From NCBI GenBank assembly GCA_016617855.1, contig JAECUM010004888.1, forward strand, positions 1 to 64,000: a DNA stretch of 64,000 bases. Reading direction: 5' to 3'. The translations under genes were made by a program, and so were the position numbers. Positions 48,605 to 60,300 of this stretch are shown here, piece by piece. The stretch comes from Megalonaias nervosa (lineage: Eukaryota; Mollusca; Bivalvia; Unionida; Unionidae). Position 1 is the first letter of the stretch, and each line of letters begins with the position of its first letter. Below the pieces are notes generated by a model. It saw only the letters and a program-made list of their open reading frames with translations. It was not told the DNA's origin and ran no database searches.

Positions 48605-50943
48605 CTGCAAAAAAAATTAATATAAATATATACATTTAGATCATAACATGTACACCTGTATCTTGGGACAGGACAAAATATCAGATTATTAAATTCTTTT
48701 TTTTACATAGATTGCAGGTTCTGAAAATTACAGAAACAAAACTGTTAAATTTGCATCCTCCCCACCAGACACTACCATTTGGAAAAACGAAAATACATAC
48801 ATAACATGCATACATAAGGCTCTGAATGAAACTAACCATGTACGGTACTCAGTTATTCTTTTTTTTTGTTCTTCATATGCAATTTATGTATTAAAAGACA
48901 CAAATGTATCCACTATCCAAACTCCACATGGTCCTATCATGTAGGATTTACAACCACAGTGCATTCTAACTGTATCATGCAAAAACACTAACACACTGTT
49001 CATTGATGTGAATACAGATGAATGAATCACATTAGGATGTTCTCAAAACTTTGCATATGATATCAAACTGTGCATACAAAATTACACAAACAAACAAGAA
49101 AGTGAGGGAGAGAGAAATATCAAACAACTGCTTGAATGTGCCAGCAATTTGTGCATGAGACAGTACATGGTGCAAAATAACCATAGTGTATTATAGCCAG
49201 ATTAACAATACAGATATAACAATATTTTGCAAATAAAAATCATATTAGGTAGGAAATACATTCACTTTGAGCACACATTACAATATTTTCTTAAGCATGG
49301 GTTACCAAAAGTATTCTTTTAGGTGTGCAGATTTCTTTATACATAAATTTGGTGAAGACAAGCTCAAGTTTGCATGGTACTTGCACACAGGAAAGGTTAA
49401 AAAAAATTGTCAGAAGTCAGGTTCAGTCTGAAATGCTTCAGCTGTGCAAGTTTTATACTATGCAATCTTGCCACAGTATATACATGTATATCAGCATCTT
49501 TATTTAGCATTTATGTGCACTGCAATTTTTTTTACATAAATGTCTGCATTCCTTATTTCAAACATTATGCTATCAAAGTCTATATTTTCAATTCTGTAGT
49601 CAAAGTCTGTATTTTCAATTTTTAGTCAGTGTCAAGATCTGTCCAGCTTTTTGTCACAGACATGTGAATATTTAGTATTTAAAGCAAGTTTTGACAAACA
49701 AGAAATAAATATTTACATTTGAAGAAATCGATTACATTTTAATCAAAATAGCTATACATATAAACGATGTGCCGACTATTAAGTCCTAGTTTCCAGGGGC
49801 CTTTTGTAAGCTCCTATATGTGCTGAGCTTGAGGAAGATTGTTTAATGCATGCTGTCAGTTTCAAGGTAACTAAATGAACAGATGATAATTGTTAATAAT
49901 AAAACTCAAACAGGTGTGTTTGGAAATAAAAGGCACTTAATGATAATGATTAATAAGATCAATTTACAAAAAATCTGCATGTAGTAAACCCGATGAATCA
50001 TTTAAAAAGTCAAGTATCAACACATGACCAAATCAACCAAAATGTTCAAATGTGCGAATGAGCAAAGGGCACAAATGACTGGGTGCTGGATCCAATGGAA
50101 CAGACAGATATAGGTATGAAATTGGAAATGGCAACAGGAAATAAGGGTTGAGTTATATCACAAGTACCTACAGGTTGTCAGACAGAGGATTTGATCTGGA
50201 AATTCGACCGGTAACAACACAAATGCCTTGAGAAATACTGGTGTCAAAAATGTATGCTGATTTGTCAGGGATAGAATTGTCTGCACCAATTTCACATTTT
50301 TTAATTAACAGGCTACAGCAGACCCAAAACTTCCATCAGAAAGGGGGCTCCTATAGTGAAAGTCACACAGGTCACGTAAGTGCATTTACTCAAACTGAAA
50401 TAAATTTTAATTGTTGTTCTAAAATTTAATACATGTATACTAAAATAGTTTAACAAAAGTATGTTCAATCATGAATGTTGAATGTTATGCATCTTAAATG
50501 CCATCAAAAAACTTCCATCAGAGTGCATGACATTCAATCCAGTTTATACTGGATTACACCTTTAGGTTAACCTTGTTAAAAATGTCTCTATGATTTAGCA
50601 TTGATTTTGACGTATTTCTCAGGGCATGTAAATAATGACCTTTCAAAAGGAATATGGATGCATGAGGATCCAAATAAAGTGAATAATTGCCATTTAAAGA
50701 TATGAACAAGCAAATTCCAACAAATGACACCCGTTACTGAAATAGTTGGTTCTGAATGCCTACATGACCTGTATGACTTTTACTATAGGTCCATGTATTT
50801 ATCACAAACACAGCAAACCACCACAAACCTACCACAAACCACCTATAAAATGCATTATATTGCTAAATGATTCATGAAAATATGTTTTAAGTGAACAAAA
50901 TGTGAAATTGATCATATAATACATGAAGAAATTTTGAAATGAG
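48605..50943. other. Upstream SAR1 intron or flank, nothing recognised
   Basis: Probably the intron before coding exon 1. Only a short tandem duplication of CAAAGTCTATATTTTCAATT (about 49576-49622) stands out. Confidence 0.5.
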
Positions 50944-51354
50944 GCATGTGTGTGTGATTTGGATTTTTAGCGTAGCTTTAAAAAAATTTCAGTCATGTTG
51001 CTGCGATGTCTGCAGTCTGGCAGCTTATAGTGTGTGTGTGTGTGTGATTTAGATTTTTAACATAGCTTTAACAATTTTTCAGTCATATGACTATGATGTC
51101 TGCAGTGTGACTGTTTATAGTGATTTCTATTACTGGGGCATCATGCCGCAGACATGTAGCATAATATCCAACCCAGTCACATTATCCTGACACCAGCCGA
51201 CCAGTCCTAACACTAACCTCTTAATGTTGAGCGCCAAGCGAGGCAGCTGTAAGTACCAATTTTTTAAGTTTTTGGTATGACTCGGCCGGGGTTCGAACCC
51301 GCAACCTCCCTCATCAGAGGTGGATGCTCTAACCACAAGGCCACCAGAGCGGTC
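50944..51354 (-). mobile_element. SINE-B copy with duplicated tail
   Basis: Flanked by TGAAATGAG (50935-50943 and 51355-51363). On the minus strand the head has an intact B box GGGTTCGAACCCC and A box GTGGTTAGAGCA. The 3' part is present twice (51030-51120 and 50950-51025), making a tandem tail copy separated by a GT run at 51032-51047. Confidence 0.95.
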
Positions 51355-51639
51355 TGAAATGAGACTATTAACTTTATGCCTAGTATTATTTGCAGCTGTA
51401 AAGTGTTGTTATGACGTGTGCTTTTCTTGTTTATAAGCATTAAATCATCCATTACATTCATGATAAAATTATTACTGGCAGACTTCAGTTCTGTTCAAAC
51501 ATTGTTTTCAAGCAAATTTCACACAATTTATATGGCAGTAGACCCCCCACTTCAAAATGTTAAGGTTCAGCATTGCAAAAAGCTAGAAAATCAAATTAAG
51601 GAATAAATTACAAAGTAAAGATACATTAAATTTAATAAT

Positions 51640-53880
51640 CAAAGTCACTCCTTTGTCAATTCATTCAAATTGCTTTTGCTTTTTTTCACTTCTCTGTCTT
51701 TTCCATTGGTTTGGCTTTTGATCAATGTTATTAGCACCATGAGAATTTTCTGTTTGTTGGAACTATTTCTGTTATGTCTTGCTTTTTGTTTTTCAAATTC
51801 TTAGAAAATTTCTGGAAAATTTCTTTGCATTTCTCCCAAATTATTCAACACTTTTCTATGCTGTTGACGCAATATGCAGCATAAAGTCGTGCAAATGGTA
51901 ATTGAATTCATCATGCATTGTACATCTCAATTCTATGAATTGAAGGTCTACTACTTGAAATAATAGCTGAACCAGCTCAGGGATATGCCATGGCTACCAG
52001 TAAATGCCATTTTGTCTTATGTTCTTCAATGATTCAGCATTATTGTTTGTTCCTAAGTTCTCAGTGACATTTTGTTTCTTCCTGGTTCATTCACATGGTG
52101 ATGCAATTTTTCCTTTATGTGGCTGTCATAATATTCAATGAAGAGATGGTGGTCATAAATAAGTTACTTTATTTCTGAGGATCTCTCCTCAAAGACTATG
52201 GAGCTGTCTGCATTAACCAATCTGTCATTGCCAAAAATTTTATATACAACTATTCTCTTCTGATTCCAAGTCACATCAACTTCCCGTTGGAGTTGGAATT
52301 TAATGATTTGTACATAACACCTAAGTTGCATTTGAAGAGGACATCTCCACAGCTTTGGTTAGGGCAAGTTCTTCATTTGTACCAATGTGCTGTCTTATTT
52401 TGACACTTCTGATGTTGTTCTTGAGTTTGGCTGCATGTTCTTATGTCTCATAACTTGCATCTTTGTGCAAAAACATGTGGCTGCAAAAAAAAGGAATGTT
52501 CATTGGTGTTTTTTCTTACAACATGCTGGTTTTTGTATACTAATGTTGTCAGATAAAGTCTTCAAAAATCAAAAGTTTGGTCAACTTCGACTGTTTGTCC
52601 CATGGTGTTTTCCAAATATTTTTGCAAGTCTGTTATTTGGTTATCAGTATATAATATGGATTGCACTTTTTCTCCATCATGTAATATTCACTTTACAAAC
52701 GGATGTTTCCAAAACATACAAATTGCCTCTACCAACTCATCAGCAATAATTTGTAAGTATTTTGGACTTGCTGTTTTCTTTTACATTCTTCTCGATAATT
52801 TTTGTTTCTTACTTGTTGGAAGCCATCTGGTCCATTTAAAGAGTTGTCTCCTTTTAATTCATAACAAACTTGCCTAGGTTTTTGAGTGGAGCATATTTAG
52901 ATATTTTATCCATAATCTTGGGATTTGTTCTTATGTATGGCCAATTGTGGTTTTCAGCAATCCCGTGCTGACGTGATTTTGGTTGAAAAGTAACCTTAAC
53001 TGGTACGTAGCAATTTTGCAGACATGCATATCAACACTTGACGAGATACATGATACCCGTTGACAGTATTCAGGGTCTTCTTTCAAAAAGAACATAACAT
53101 CTGTGGATTGTACTGATTTTGTCTTCAATGTGTTGATGATCAATAGGCATCCACTTCACGTTGCCACGGACTTGTTGGTTTACACAGAACAAGTCCTTTT
53201 TTCAACATGGGTTACTTTCTGGTCATCAACAATGGAAACTGTTTTCTGAAGTCTCCCTTAATTACTTTCCAAGATCCCACAGTCATTATAGTACTGTGCA
53301 GTTAAACCTTGATTTTTGCATATTGTGTTTATTTTGTTGTCAATTAAAAAGTATACATTGCTCTTATTTCTGTATGTCACTTGAATGACAACATTAATTG
53401 GAATGGCTTTTTAAATTTCCCTGTAAATTTCATCTGCTTGAAACCATCTGCCATTGGAAATTTTTTTAAAGTTTGTCATATGGGACAGTGCTTCTTTTTT
53501 TGAGATTACTGTCATTACTTTCCAGTGGATCAGCTGAAATGTCTGAATCCCTGTCTATATCTAATGCATACATCGAGTCTGGGGTTGTCAAAGCTGTCGA
53601 TGTCCTTGCATTCCGATGGGTCAGAAATGTCTGAATCTATGTCTATATAGATGCATAAACTGAGTCTTTATAAGGCTGTGAACATTGTCTTCACCACTAT
53701 TCTCACACTGCATTGTGTAGTATTTCACACTGACTGTCCGACTTGTTGTAAAACTGCATCGGTATTCCTGGATCAGACTGTACATGTATGTCAGTCTGAC
53801 TGTCATGATTCCTACAATACTACATCTGAATTTCTGGTTCTCTATGTAGGTCAGGCATTGTTTGTTCTGATTCTGGTTGA
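51640..53880 (-). pseudogene. Decayed transposase-like region next to OTU remnant
   Basis: On the minus strand around 52210-52030 it reads LFIEYYDSHIKEKLHHHVNE and PGRNK, then in the next frame NVTENLGTNNNAESLKN. The TNNNAES text is like that of MULE-type transposases often found with OTU domains. Near 53430-53280, VVIQVTYRNKSNVYFLID and NQGLTAQYYNDCGILES are open but not recognised. Many stops and shifts are present. The assignment is tentative. Confidence 0.45.
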
Positions 53881-54464
53881 TATAACAAAATGGTTTGCAG
53901 TCCACATATGTTGGTGAGGGCCAGTCATTGTCTACATTATACAAACTGAGTGTTTCTTTTCTGGGTCAAAGAACTGAGGTTCAAGAAGTTTTGTGTCTTG
54001 TCACTAGCACCATTCATATTCGGATAAAGACTGCATAGGTGTACCAAGAACATCAGCTAGGACCATCATGGTCCATATGGATGTGTATGCAAAGTCATTA
54101 CAACAATCAAGAACAGAACTGTCATATGAAGGTGAAAAACACAGTAAATTATTGTAATCTGGTCTGCTGGTGTACAGTGTTTTATTGCAGTTCATCTTGA
54201 TTGCTGTTCTAAGTCTGAGTTCTGTTACGAGCCCTCTGATCCTGTGAGTGCCACGGATGCAGCATTAAAAAGACAGTTACCATCTCCTGTCACTAATGCT
54301 GGTATACCATAACAGTCCAAGTTATACTCCTGAGACATATACTGAAGTCAGCCTGGTTGTAGTTCAGGTGGAATAGTTTTATCCCTGGTGAATTGGAAAG
54401 GGTTCAGTAGTCTTCTCTCCATTCTGGTTCGGTACATAAAGAATGCTGTTCCCATTGAAGAAAC
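53880..54464 (-). pseudogene. OTU cysteine protease-like remnant
   Basis: The minus strand begins after an acceptor-like CAATTGTAG at 54473-54465. It reads EYNLDCYGIPALVTGDGNCL then FNAASVALTGSEG; DGNC holds the OTU nucleophile Cys. A stop follows, then MNCNKTLYTSRPDYNN and DFAYTSIWTMMVLADVLG. Near 53970-53890, LLEPQFFDPEKKHSVCIM, a stop where Trp is expected, and ANHFV follow; NHF would hold the catalytic His. The order matches OTU domains of vertnin-like and transposon proteins. At least three breaks make it non-functional. Confidence 0.7.
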
Positions 54465-54473
54465 CTACAATTG

Positions 54474-55450
54474 AAATCAAAATGCTATCAATTTGTTTTA
54501 ATTCTGAGTAAAAAAAAATGGCACTACAGTGAAAAAATTGATCTTACTTGGAAAAATGCAGGTCTGGACAATGTGGAAGACATAATTTTATTATTTAGAC
54601 CATGTTTCAGTGATTGAAAATTACAAAGACTTTATAAGACTTTAGTATTGCAATATTACTTACAACTAGAAAATTTGTAGGAATGTGTATTTCAGAAATG
54701 AACCACACATCATGAGAGCAAAAACTTCACTTTTTCATTTATAGTTTAAATAGATTAACTGAAAATGGTCGAATTTTTAGTGAAGTGAAGTTATGATAAG
54801 TATTTCCAAAGTTTTAATAAAACAAATTTTATTTTTAAAAATACAGGAGAAACAGGTTACAAAGTTTATTCGACTAATTTGTTAAAAAAAAGGAAAATAA
54901 ATGCTATTGTTTATTCGACAGTTACCTGTTAAACACATTATACAATTAATTGACTATTAAACACTAGTTCACACATGCCTCATTAAATCAGGATGTATAC
55001 ATCCCTGATTAAATCCATTATAATAATTTTCATGAATAATTATTGAAATACTTACCAATCCAAGTCATAGTAAGGCAGATGACGGTCCTATGTCGTCTCT
55101 GAAACAGTTGGTACAGCAGAAGTTGGAAACACTAGTAGTTGCTAAAAATTCTACACTTGCTAGGGAATATTTCTGACATCCGTAGCGATACAAGGAATTA
55201 CTGGAATCACAATGAATTGCTCTTGTTGTATAATTCTATCTGCAGTCACATGGCCAAAAGGCAGACCTGGACATATAAGCAATCCGATTGTGTGGTATTT
55301 TCTCTCAGAAATAGTCAATATGACAAGAGTTCATATTGTAAGCAAAAGGTAGAGCAAATATGGTTTGTTCCTGAAATTTATATCTTTATTTTTTTTGCAA
55401 TTTTTCTTAGAATTATGAGCCAATGGTTTTGTTGGACCAGTAACTTTTAT
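54474..55450. other. AT-rich stretch, nothing recognised
   Basis: No gene or repeat family seen. Confidence 0.45.
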
Positions 55451-55462
55451 AGGAAATGAAAT

Positions 55463-55721
55463 TTGTTGTTGTTGTTGTTGTTGTAGGGTTTAACGCCATT
55501 TTTCAGCACAAGATAGACTATACATGGCGGCCAGTATAATTGGTGGAGGAAGAACCCTGGAAAACCCCAGGAAGAACCACCGACCCACGAGAAGCTACTG
55601 GCAGGCTTTCTCACGTGCCCACGTTAGCCGAGCCTGAGACTCGAACTCACGCAGACAGAGGTGAGATGGCAGTGATCTGTAACGGTGAGCGCTTCAGACC
55701 ACTCGGCCACTCGGGGCCCCC
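55463..55721 (-). mobile_element. SINE-A copy, best preserved
   Basis: Perfect 12-bp flanking repeat AGGAAATGAAAT (55451-55462 and 55722-55733). On the minus strand it starts GGGGCCCCGAGTGGCCGAGT, then GGTCTGAAGCGCTCACC, the B box GAGTTCGAGTCTC, a body with TATACTGGCCGCCATGTATA, and ends GGCGTTAAACCCTACAAC with a long AAC-triplet tail. The head resembles a Leu/Ser-type tRNA. The intact CpGs and tail suggest the youngest insertion in the window. Confidence 0.96.
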
Positions 55722-56154
55722 AGGAAATGAAATACTGTCCAATGATATTTACAGAAATATATTGTAATTTCTACAAGGCATTGCTTCATTCATAAATTCT
55801 GAGATAAACAAACAAACAGGTATTATATGACATCTTTTTCTATTACCTAAATTCCTGTCTGTCCAGTTAACATGTGATCTAACTGTTCCGAATAAGCTCC
55901 TTCCAGTATCTAAATTTCCTGTCTGTCCAGCTGACATGGCTGAAAAAACACTTGTGAATAAACTACTACGCAGTAACCCATGTCTGTTACTGACACAGGA
56001 AACTTGTAAAAACATGCACATCATCTGATTCATTTAAAGATTTTCAGATATATTTGAGTGCATTTGAGTAACTGTTGAAAAACATGCAAATATTCAGATT
56101 CATTTGAGACTCAGATTTATCTGAGTGCATTAGAGCAACATTACTTTACTGTAT

Positions 56155-56449
56155 GTATGTGTGTTTGATTTTTAACGTAGATTTAACAATTTTTCAGTCA
56201 TATCGCTATGATGTCTGCAGTGTGACAGTTTATAGTGATGTCTAGCGCTGGGGCATCCGCAGACATGTGGCATCATGTCCCACCCAGTTATATTATCCTG
56301 ATATCAGGCCGACCAGTCCTAACACTAACCATTTAATGCAGCTGCTTGTATCATATTTATAAGTGTTTGGTATGCCTTAGCCGGGGTTCAAACCCGCAAC
56401 CTCCCACATCTGAGGCGGACGCTCTAACCACTAGGCCACCGAAGCGGTC
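56155..56449 (-). mobile_element. SINE-B copy
   Basis: Flanked by TTACTGTAT (56146-56154 and 56450-56458). It has the A box GTGGTTAGAGCGTCC, the B box GGGTTTGAACCCC, a short deletion in the body near 56340, and the usual GTTAAAAATC end. Confidence 0.93.
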
Positions 56450-56489
56450 TTACTGTATATATATTTAACCCCTCTATCCTCAGTTTGAG

Positions 56490-56492
<3 letters not shown>

Positions 56493-56555
<63 letters not shown>
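56493..56555. repeat. (AT)31 microsatellite
   Basis: Uninterrupted AT repeats immediately beyond the SINE-B copy. Confidence 0.97.
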
Positions 56556-56559
<4 letters not shown>

Positions 56560-56899
56560 GGTTTGCGGTAAATACATGGATCCGGTCCGATGCTCTTCAT
56601 TTCACTGATAAAGAGCTGTGCTCGAACTATGTACGAATCCGCTTCACTGAAGATTTCATTCATTCAACGTGTCTCGAATAAATCTTAATCTAAATAGTTT
56701 ATATGAAGTCCATTTAGAGAAACATCCTGAGATGTAAAGACGTGATGTACTTAAGCTAGCACCCAATAATTCCATCGATGATTGACCCCCCCCCCCTTTG
56801 AAAATGTACATCTTGTTATCGAGATTCTGAATTTTCAAGCTTAAAACACAACATTGATAACGATTTAACATAATTCGAATCGTTTAAACTATATAATTT

Positions 56900-57700
56900 A
56901 TAAAGGTAGCGATTTTTCCACAATTCCACATAAATATAAAACTAAAACAGACCTAACGAAGACCCCTCTTCGTATGACACGAATCAACCAACGAGAATGA
57001 CGTAGAGCAAATGATATAAGTATTCCGTTCATTGGTTTATCCGTAACAATGGACCAATCAAATCATATTTCACAAATCCTATGCGGTGCAAGGGCAAGGC
57101 TAAAATATGGCGGCTTACTGCCGAAGTTGCAGCGTAATTTTGCAGAAGGTGACTTTTCCTCAGGATATGACATTTTCCTACATATTTGGTGACTTTGAAC
57201 AATACTTTTACGTTAGCGTTTCAATTATGCCTTGTTAACGGATCAGTTTCATATGAGCTGAACATTCTGTGACATTGATAAGATGGTACTGAGTTCAGTA
57301 TGGTCCGTTGAGAATTTCCCCTCTCCATAGTCCTACAACGTAAAACACATCACCCGATATTTTTGTTCTGTAGCACTAAAACATAAACAACATGTGATAC
57401 GTCTTACATGGTAGGACTGCCCTCTCCTGAACAAAGAAAACTTGAGACACTTCGTTGCCTCGGGTATGCGTTGCTTGGGTCCAAAAAACATGCGGCCTAG
57501 GACACGGGCCGGTTACAAATGAAAGAGTATCGGATAGATAGTTTTGGGGTGTGAGTGTTGTCTTATAATGTAATACGCCTCCCCGGATGTTTGTATTCGT
57601 TAGATTTCCGTCTTACTGCATTTTTAACGGCATTGTGCAGCATGTTCCGAGGTTGACTAACATCGGAACGAAAAGTCAAATTTTCAGTAATATCTCATAA
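56900..57700. promoter_or_regulatory. CpG-richer stretch, candidate promoter
   Basis: CpG density is higher than in the flanks. It holds CCAAT-type sites (ACCAATC near 57054, and ATTGGTTT near 57032) and ATATGGCGGC at 57106-57115, a YY1-like element often near transcription starts. It lies upstream of SAR1 in its transcription direction and could hold its 5' exon, or start a divergent plus-strand gene. No transcription start can be proven. Confidence 0.35.
57107..57148 (+). CDS. Possible first coding exon of an unknown gene
   Basis: ATG at 57107 opens 14 codons (MAAYCRSCSVILQK) up to AAG|GTGACT, a plausible donor. It sits in the CpG-richer stretch. No following exon was recognised, so this is only a suggestion. 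Confidence 0.15.
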
Positions 57701-57786
57701 ACTTGGCAAACTGACGCTTTTCTACAGACTAAGCCATATTGATTTAGTCGGACTTTTCTTACTCTGATGTCTTTTTTGGGGTATTG

Positions 57787-57912
57787 GACAATTCGACCCA
57801 AAGGCAAATACAGCCCAAGACAATTTGGCCTAACATGGACCAAAAATAAGACAATTCAGCCCAGCTTGAAAGACAATTCGGCCCACTTCGAAAGATAATT
57901 CGGCCCGGCTTA
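57787..57912. repeat. Minisatellite with GACAATTCGGCCCA core
   Basis: The 14-base core recurs five or six times with variable spacers of 8-17 bases (57787, about 57815, 57849, 57871 and 57894). Confidence 0.85.
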
Positions 57913-58689
57913 GCAATACAACTGACATTGGTTTTAACATGTGATTGCCTCTTCAAAATATATACTCAGTATGCATAAGTTAACTTAGACAAAATATTTT
58001 GGAACAATTTTTATGTAATTTGTTTTTTTTTTACCATATAGTTCAAAATTCTTGCTTTAGGTAACAGAACATGTAGAATTTTTTTCTTTTTCTTTTGGGA
58101 TATAATGCTTATAATGCTTGTACTGTATGAAATAAAGGGAGGTCACCTTTTCCTTTCTATTGTTTATTTTGTTTTTCAAAGTGAGAATGAATATCAATGA
58201 TGTACAATAATTTGTTCCTACCGGTGAATGTGTGCACTGGTTTGTGAACATCATTTCATTCTCACTTTAATTAGGTTGTAAAATAGAATAGGTTTACAAA
58301 AAAAATTGAATAAATTTGAAACGTTTGTTTAATTAGATAAATGTTTTTTGAAGTTGTACAGATTAAGAACTTTCGGATATCTATTGGGAAAGAGTCCCAA
58401 ATCATACATGGGAGAAAGGACGCCTGAAAAAAAAGTGTAGTAGAGATGGGTGTGATGCTGTGGGATTTATGTAGACAATAATGAGATGCATCATATTTCC
58501 TGTGGAAGAAGGTCAGTTTACTTGGGTACTTGAGTATTTATAACTAAATACAATATGCATAATCTCTTCTCTTTCTTTCTTGTGCAAGAGTTTTACCAAC
58601 CAATTTCTGTATCAAAAAACTCGAGCAATTAATCGGCACAGCTTCCAATTTACTATCTTTCTCCAGTCTGTATCTTCAGTAGAGCAATT
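57913..58689. other. Stretch before element 2, nothing recognised
   Basis: AT-rich. The retroelement similarity fades out at about 58690. Confidence 0.45.
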
Positions 58690-58899
58690 GTTCATTTCTT
58701 TCTTGTTGTTGCAAATGTAAAAGTTTTTGGTCTAGATCTTTCATAATCTCCGAATTCCGAAGATTTGTTGCTCCAAGATCAACGGTGTCCAATTGAATTT
58801 CTTCACTAAAATCGTCAGTTGGTGGGACAGGTACAACTAAATTAATTGTATGATTTACATGGCTATCTCTTTCAGTATACTAGTACTCCATTAATTTAT

Positions 58900-60300
58900 T
58901 TAGATCATAGTACTATTATTATAATATAACTCACTCATTTTCTTCTTTACTTTGTAAGGGCCGTAAAATCTAAATTGAAGAAAATTTTGAAGAATGAGCA
59001 AGAGAGAATGAACTCTATTACATGACTCAAATATTCTCTCGAGTAAAGTTTTGTGAAACCATAGTTTCACTTTTGACTTGAATTGCGGAGTGCCAAATTT
59101 AAGCATGACATGCTGTAAAAGTCCAGACATGAAATTTGACCTTTGACCGGATTGGACAGATTTGGGAAGGCTAAATAGAGTAAAAAACTTTATCAAAGCT
59201 TTTACTATAATATTCCTCAAAGAAATTGCCTCTGGGAATCTTGTTGAAGCACACATAATGGTCAACAAATATTGGTTGCCTGACTTTGTCTTAGGTAAGG
59301 GACCAACACAATCTACCATAATTCTGCTAAATGGTTCATCAAATGCAGGAATTGGTTGCAGGTGAGCCTTAGGTATCTTCTGATTGGGTTTTCCTACCAT
59401 TTGACAAGTATGACAAGATCTACAAAATTTACAAACATCACTTTTGATTTTTGGCCAGTAAAAGTGAGTCAAGATCTTGTGATAAGTTTTATTTATCCCT
59501 AAATGACCAGCCAGAGGAGTTTCATGGGCCAAACTAAGTATTTCCTGTCTGTAAGATTTTGGAACTACAATCTGATAGTTCACTGACCATTCGTCATTAG
59601 CAGGTACCTCGGGAGGTCTCCATTTTCTCATAAGAATTCCATTTTTAATGAAATAACAGACAGGTACTTCAGTGGCTTCAGTTTCACTAATGACCCTCTG
59701 AAACAAACAGGAGATCTCAGGATCTTTTTCCTGTTCGACGACAAGTGATTGTCGTTTGTCACCTTGATTAGATAAAAGAGAATGAGTAGTTAAAAGAGGA
59801 TCACTGTGATCAATACCTTTTGATTGATCCAAACAAGGAGTGAAAGTGACCTCATCAAAAGCCTGACCAATACATGTGTCAGCTAAAGGAATATTTTCCT
59901 TATCAAAATCATTCTCAAGAACTTTCTTTGCCATAGCTCTGGTAACTGCACAAGCTGGGTATAAATCAGGGTATTCTTTTTCAATAGGATCAACTTTCTG
60001 ATCCAAAGAAGGTTTGTCAGTTACAAGTGGATTAACCACAACCTTGTCTCCAGCTAGGTCGTTGCCTAGCAACAAATGAATGCCCTCAACGGGTAGGTTA
60101 GACACTATACCGACTGTCACAGGTCCTGAAACTAAGTCTGATGACAAATTTACAGAATGGAGAGGAACATTAACAAAGCCGCACTCTACTCCCTGAATGA
60201 GAACACACTCATTAGAACAGGACTTCTCAGAAGAAGGCAAAATACCTGACACTAAAAGACTCTGAGAAGCTCCTGTATCCCTTAAAATTTTAATAGGGAT
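58900..60300 (-). pseudogene. Protease and integrase part of element 2
   Basis: The open frame carries the protease ILRDTGASQSLL and LLGNDLAGDKVV, then the complete integrase zinc head from HETPLAGHLGINKTYH through YWPKIKSDVCKFCRSCHTCQ. The core keeps the first Asp (RIMVDCVGPLPKTKSGNQ). The second Asp is Gly (QSGQRSNF), and the Glu region is removed by a deletion that fuses GTPQFKS to downstream text ending RFYGPYKVKKK. So this integrase cannot be catalytic, although the frame is open through it. Confidence 0.9.

Noticed and set aside
51280..51354. tRNA gene on the minus strand
   Set aside because: The strong B box GGGTTCGAACCCC is the head of a SINE-B copy.
52387..52877. Plus-strand open frames resembling membrane proteins
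   Set aside because: The hydrophobic look comes from T-rich antisense of the decayed transposase-like region; no family pattern is seen.
55600..55721. tRNA gene on the minus strand
   Set aside because: A and B boxes are present, but the sequence continues into a SINE body and tail between target duplications, and the cloverleaf is not complete.
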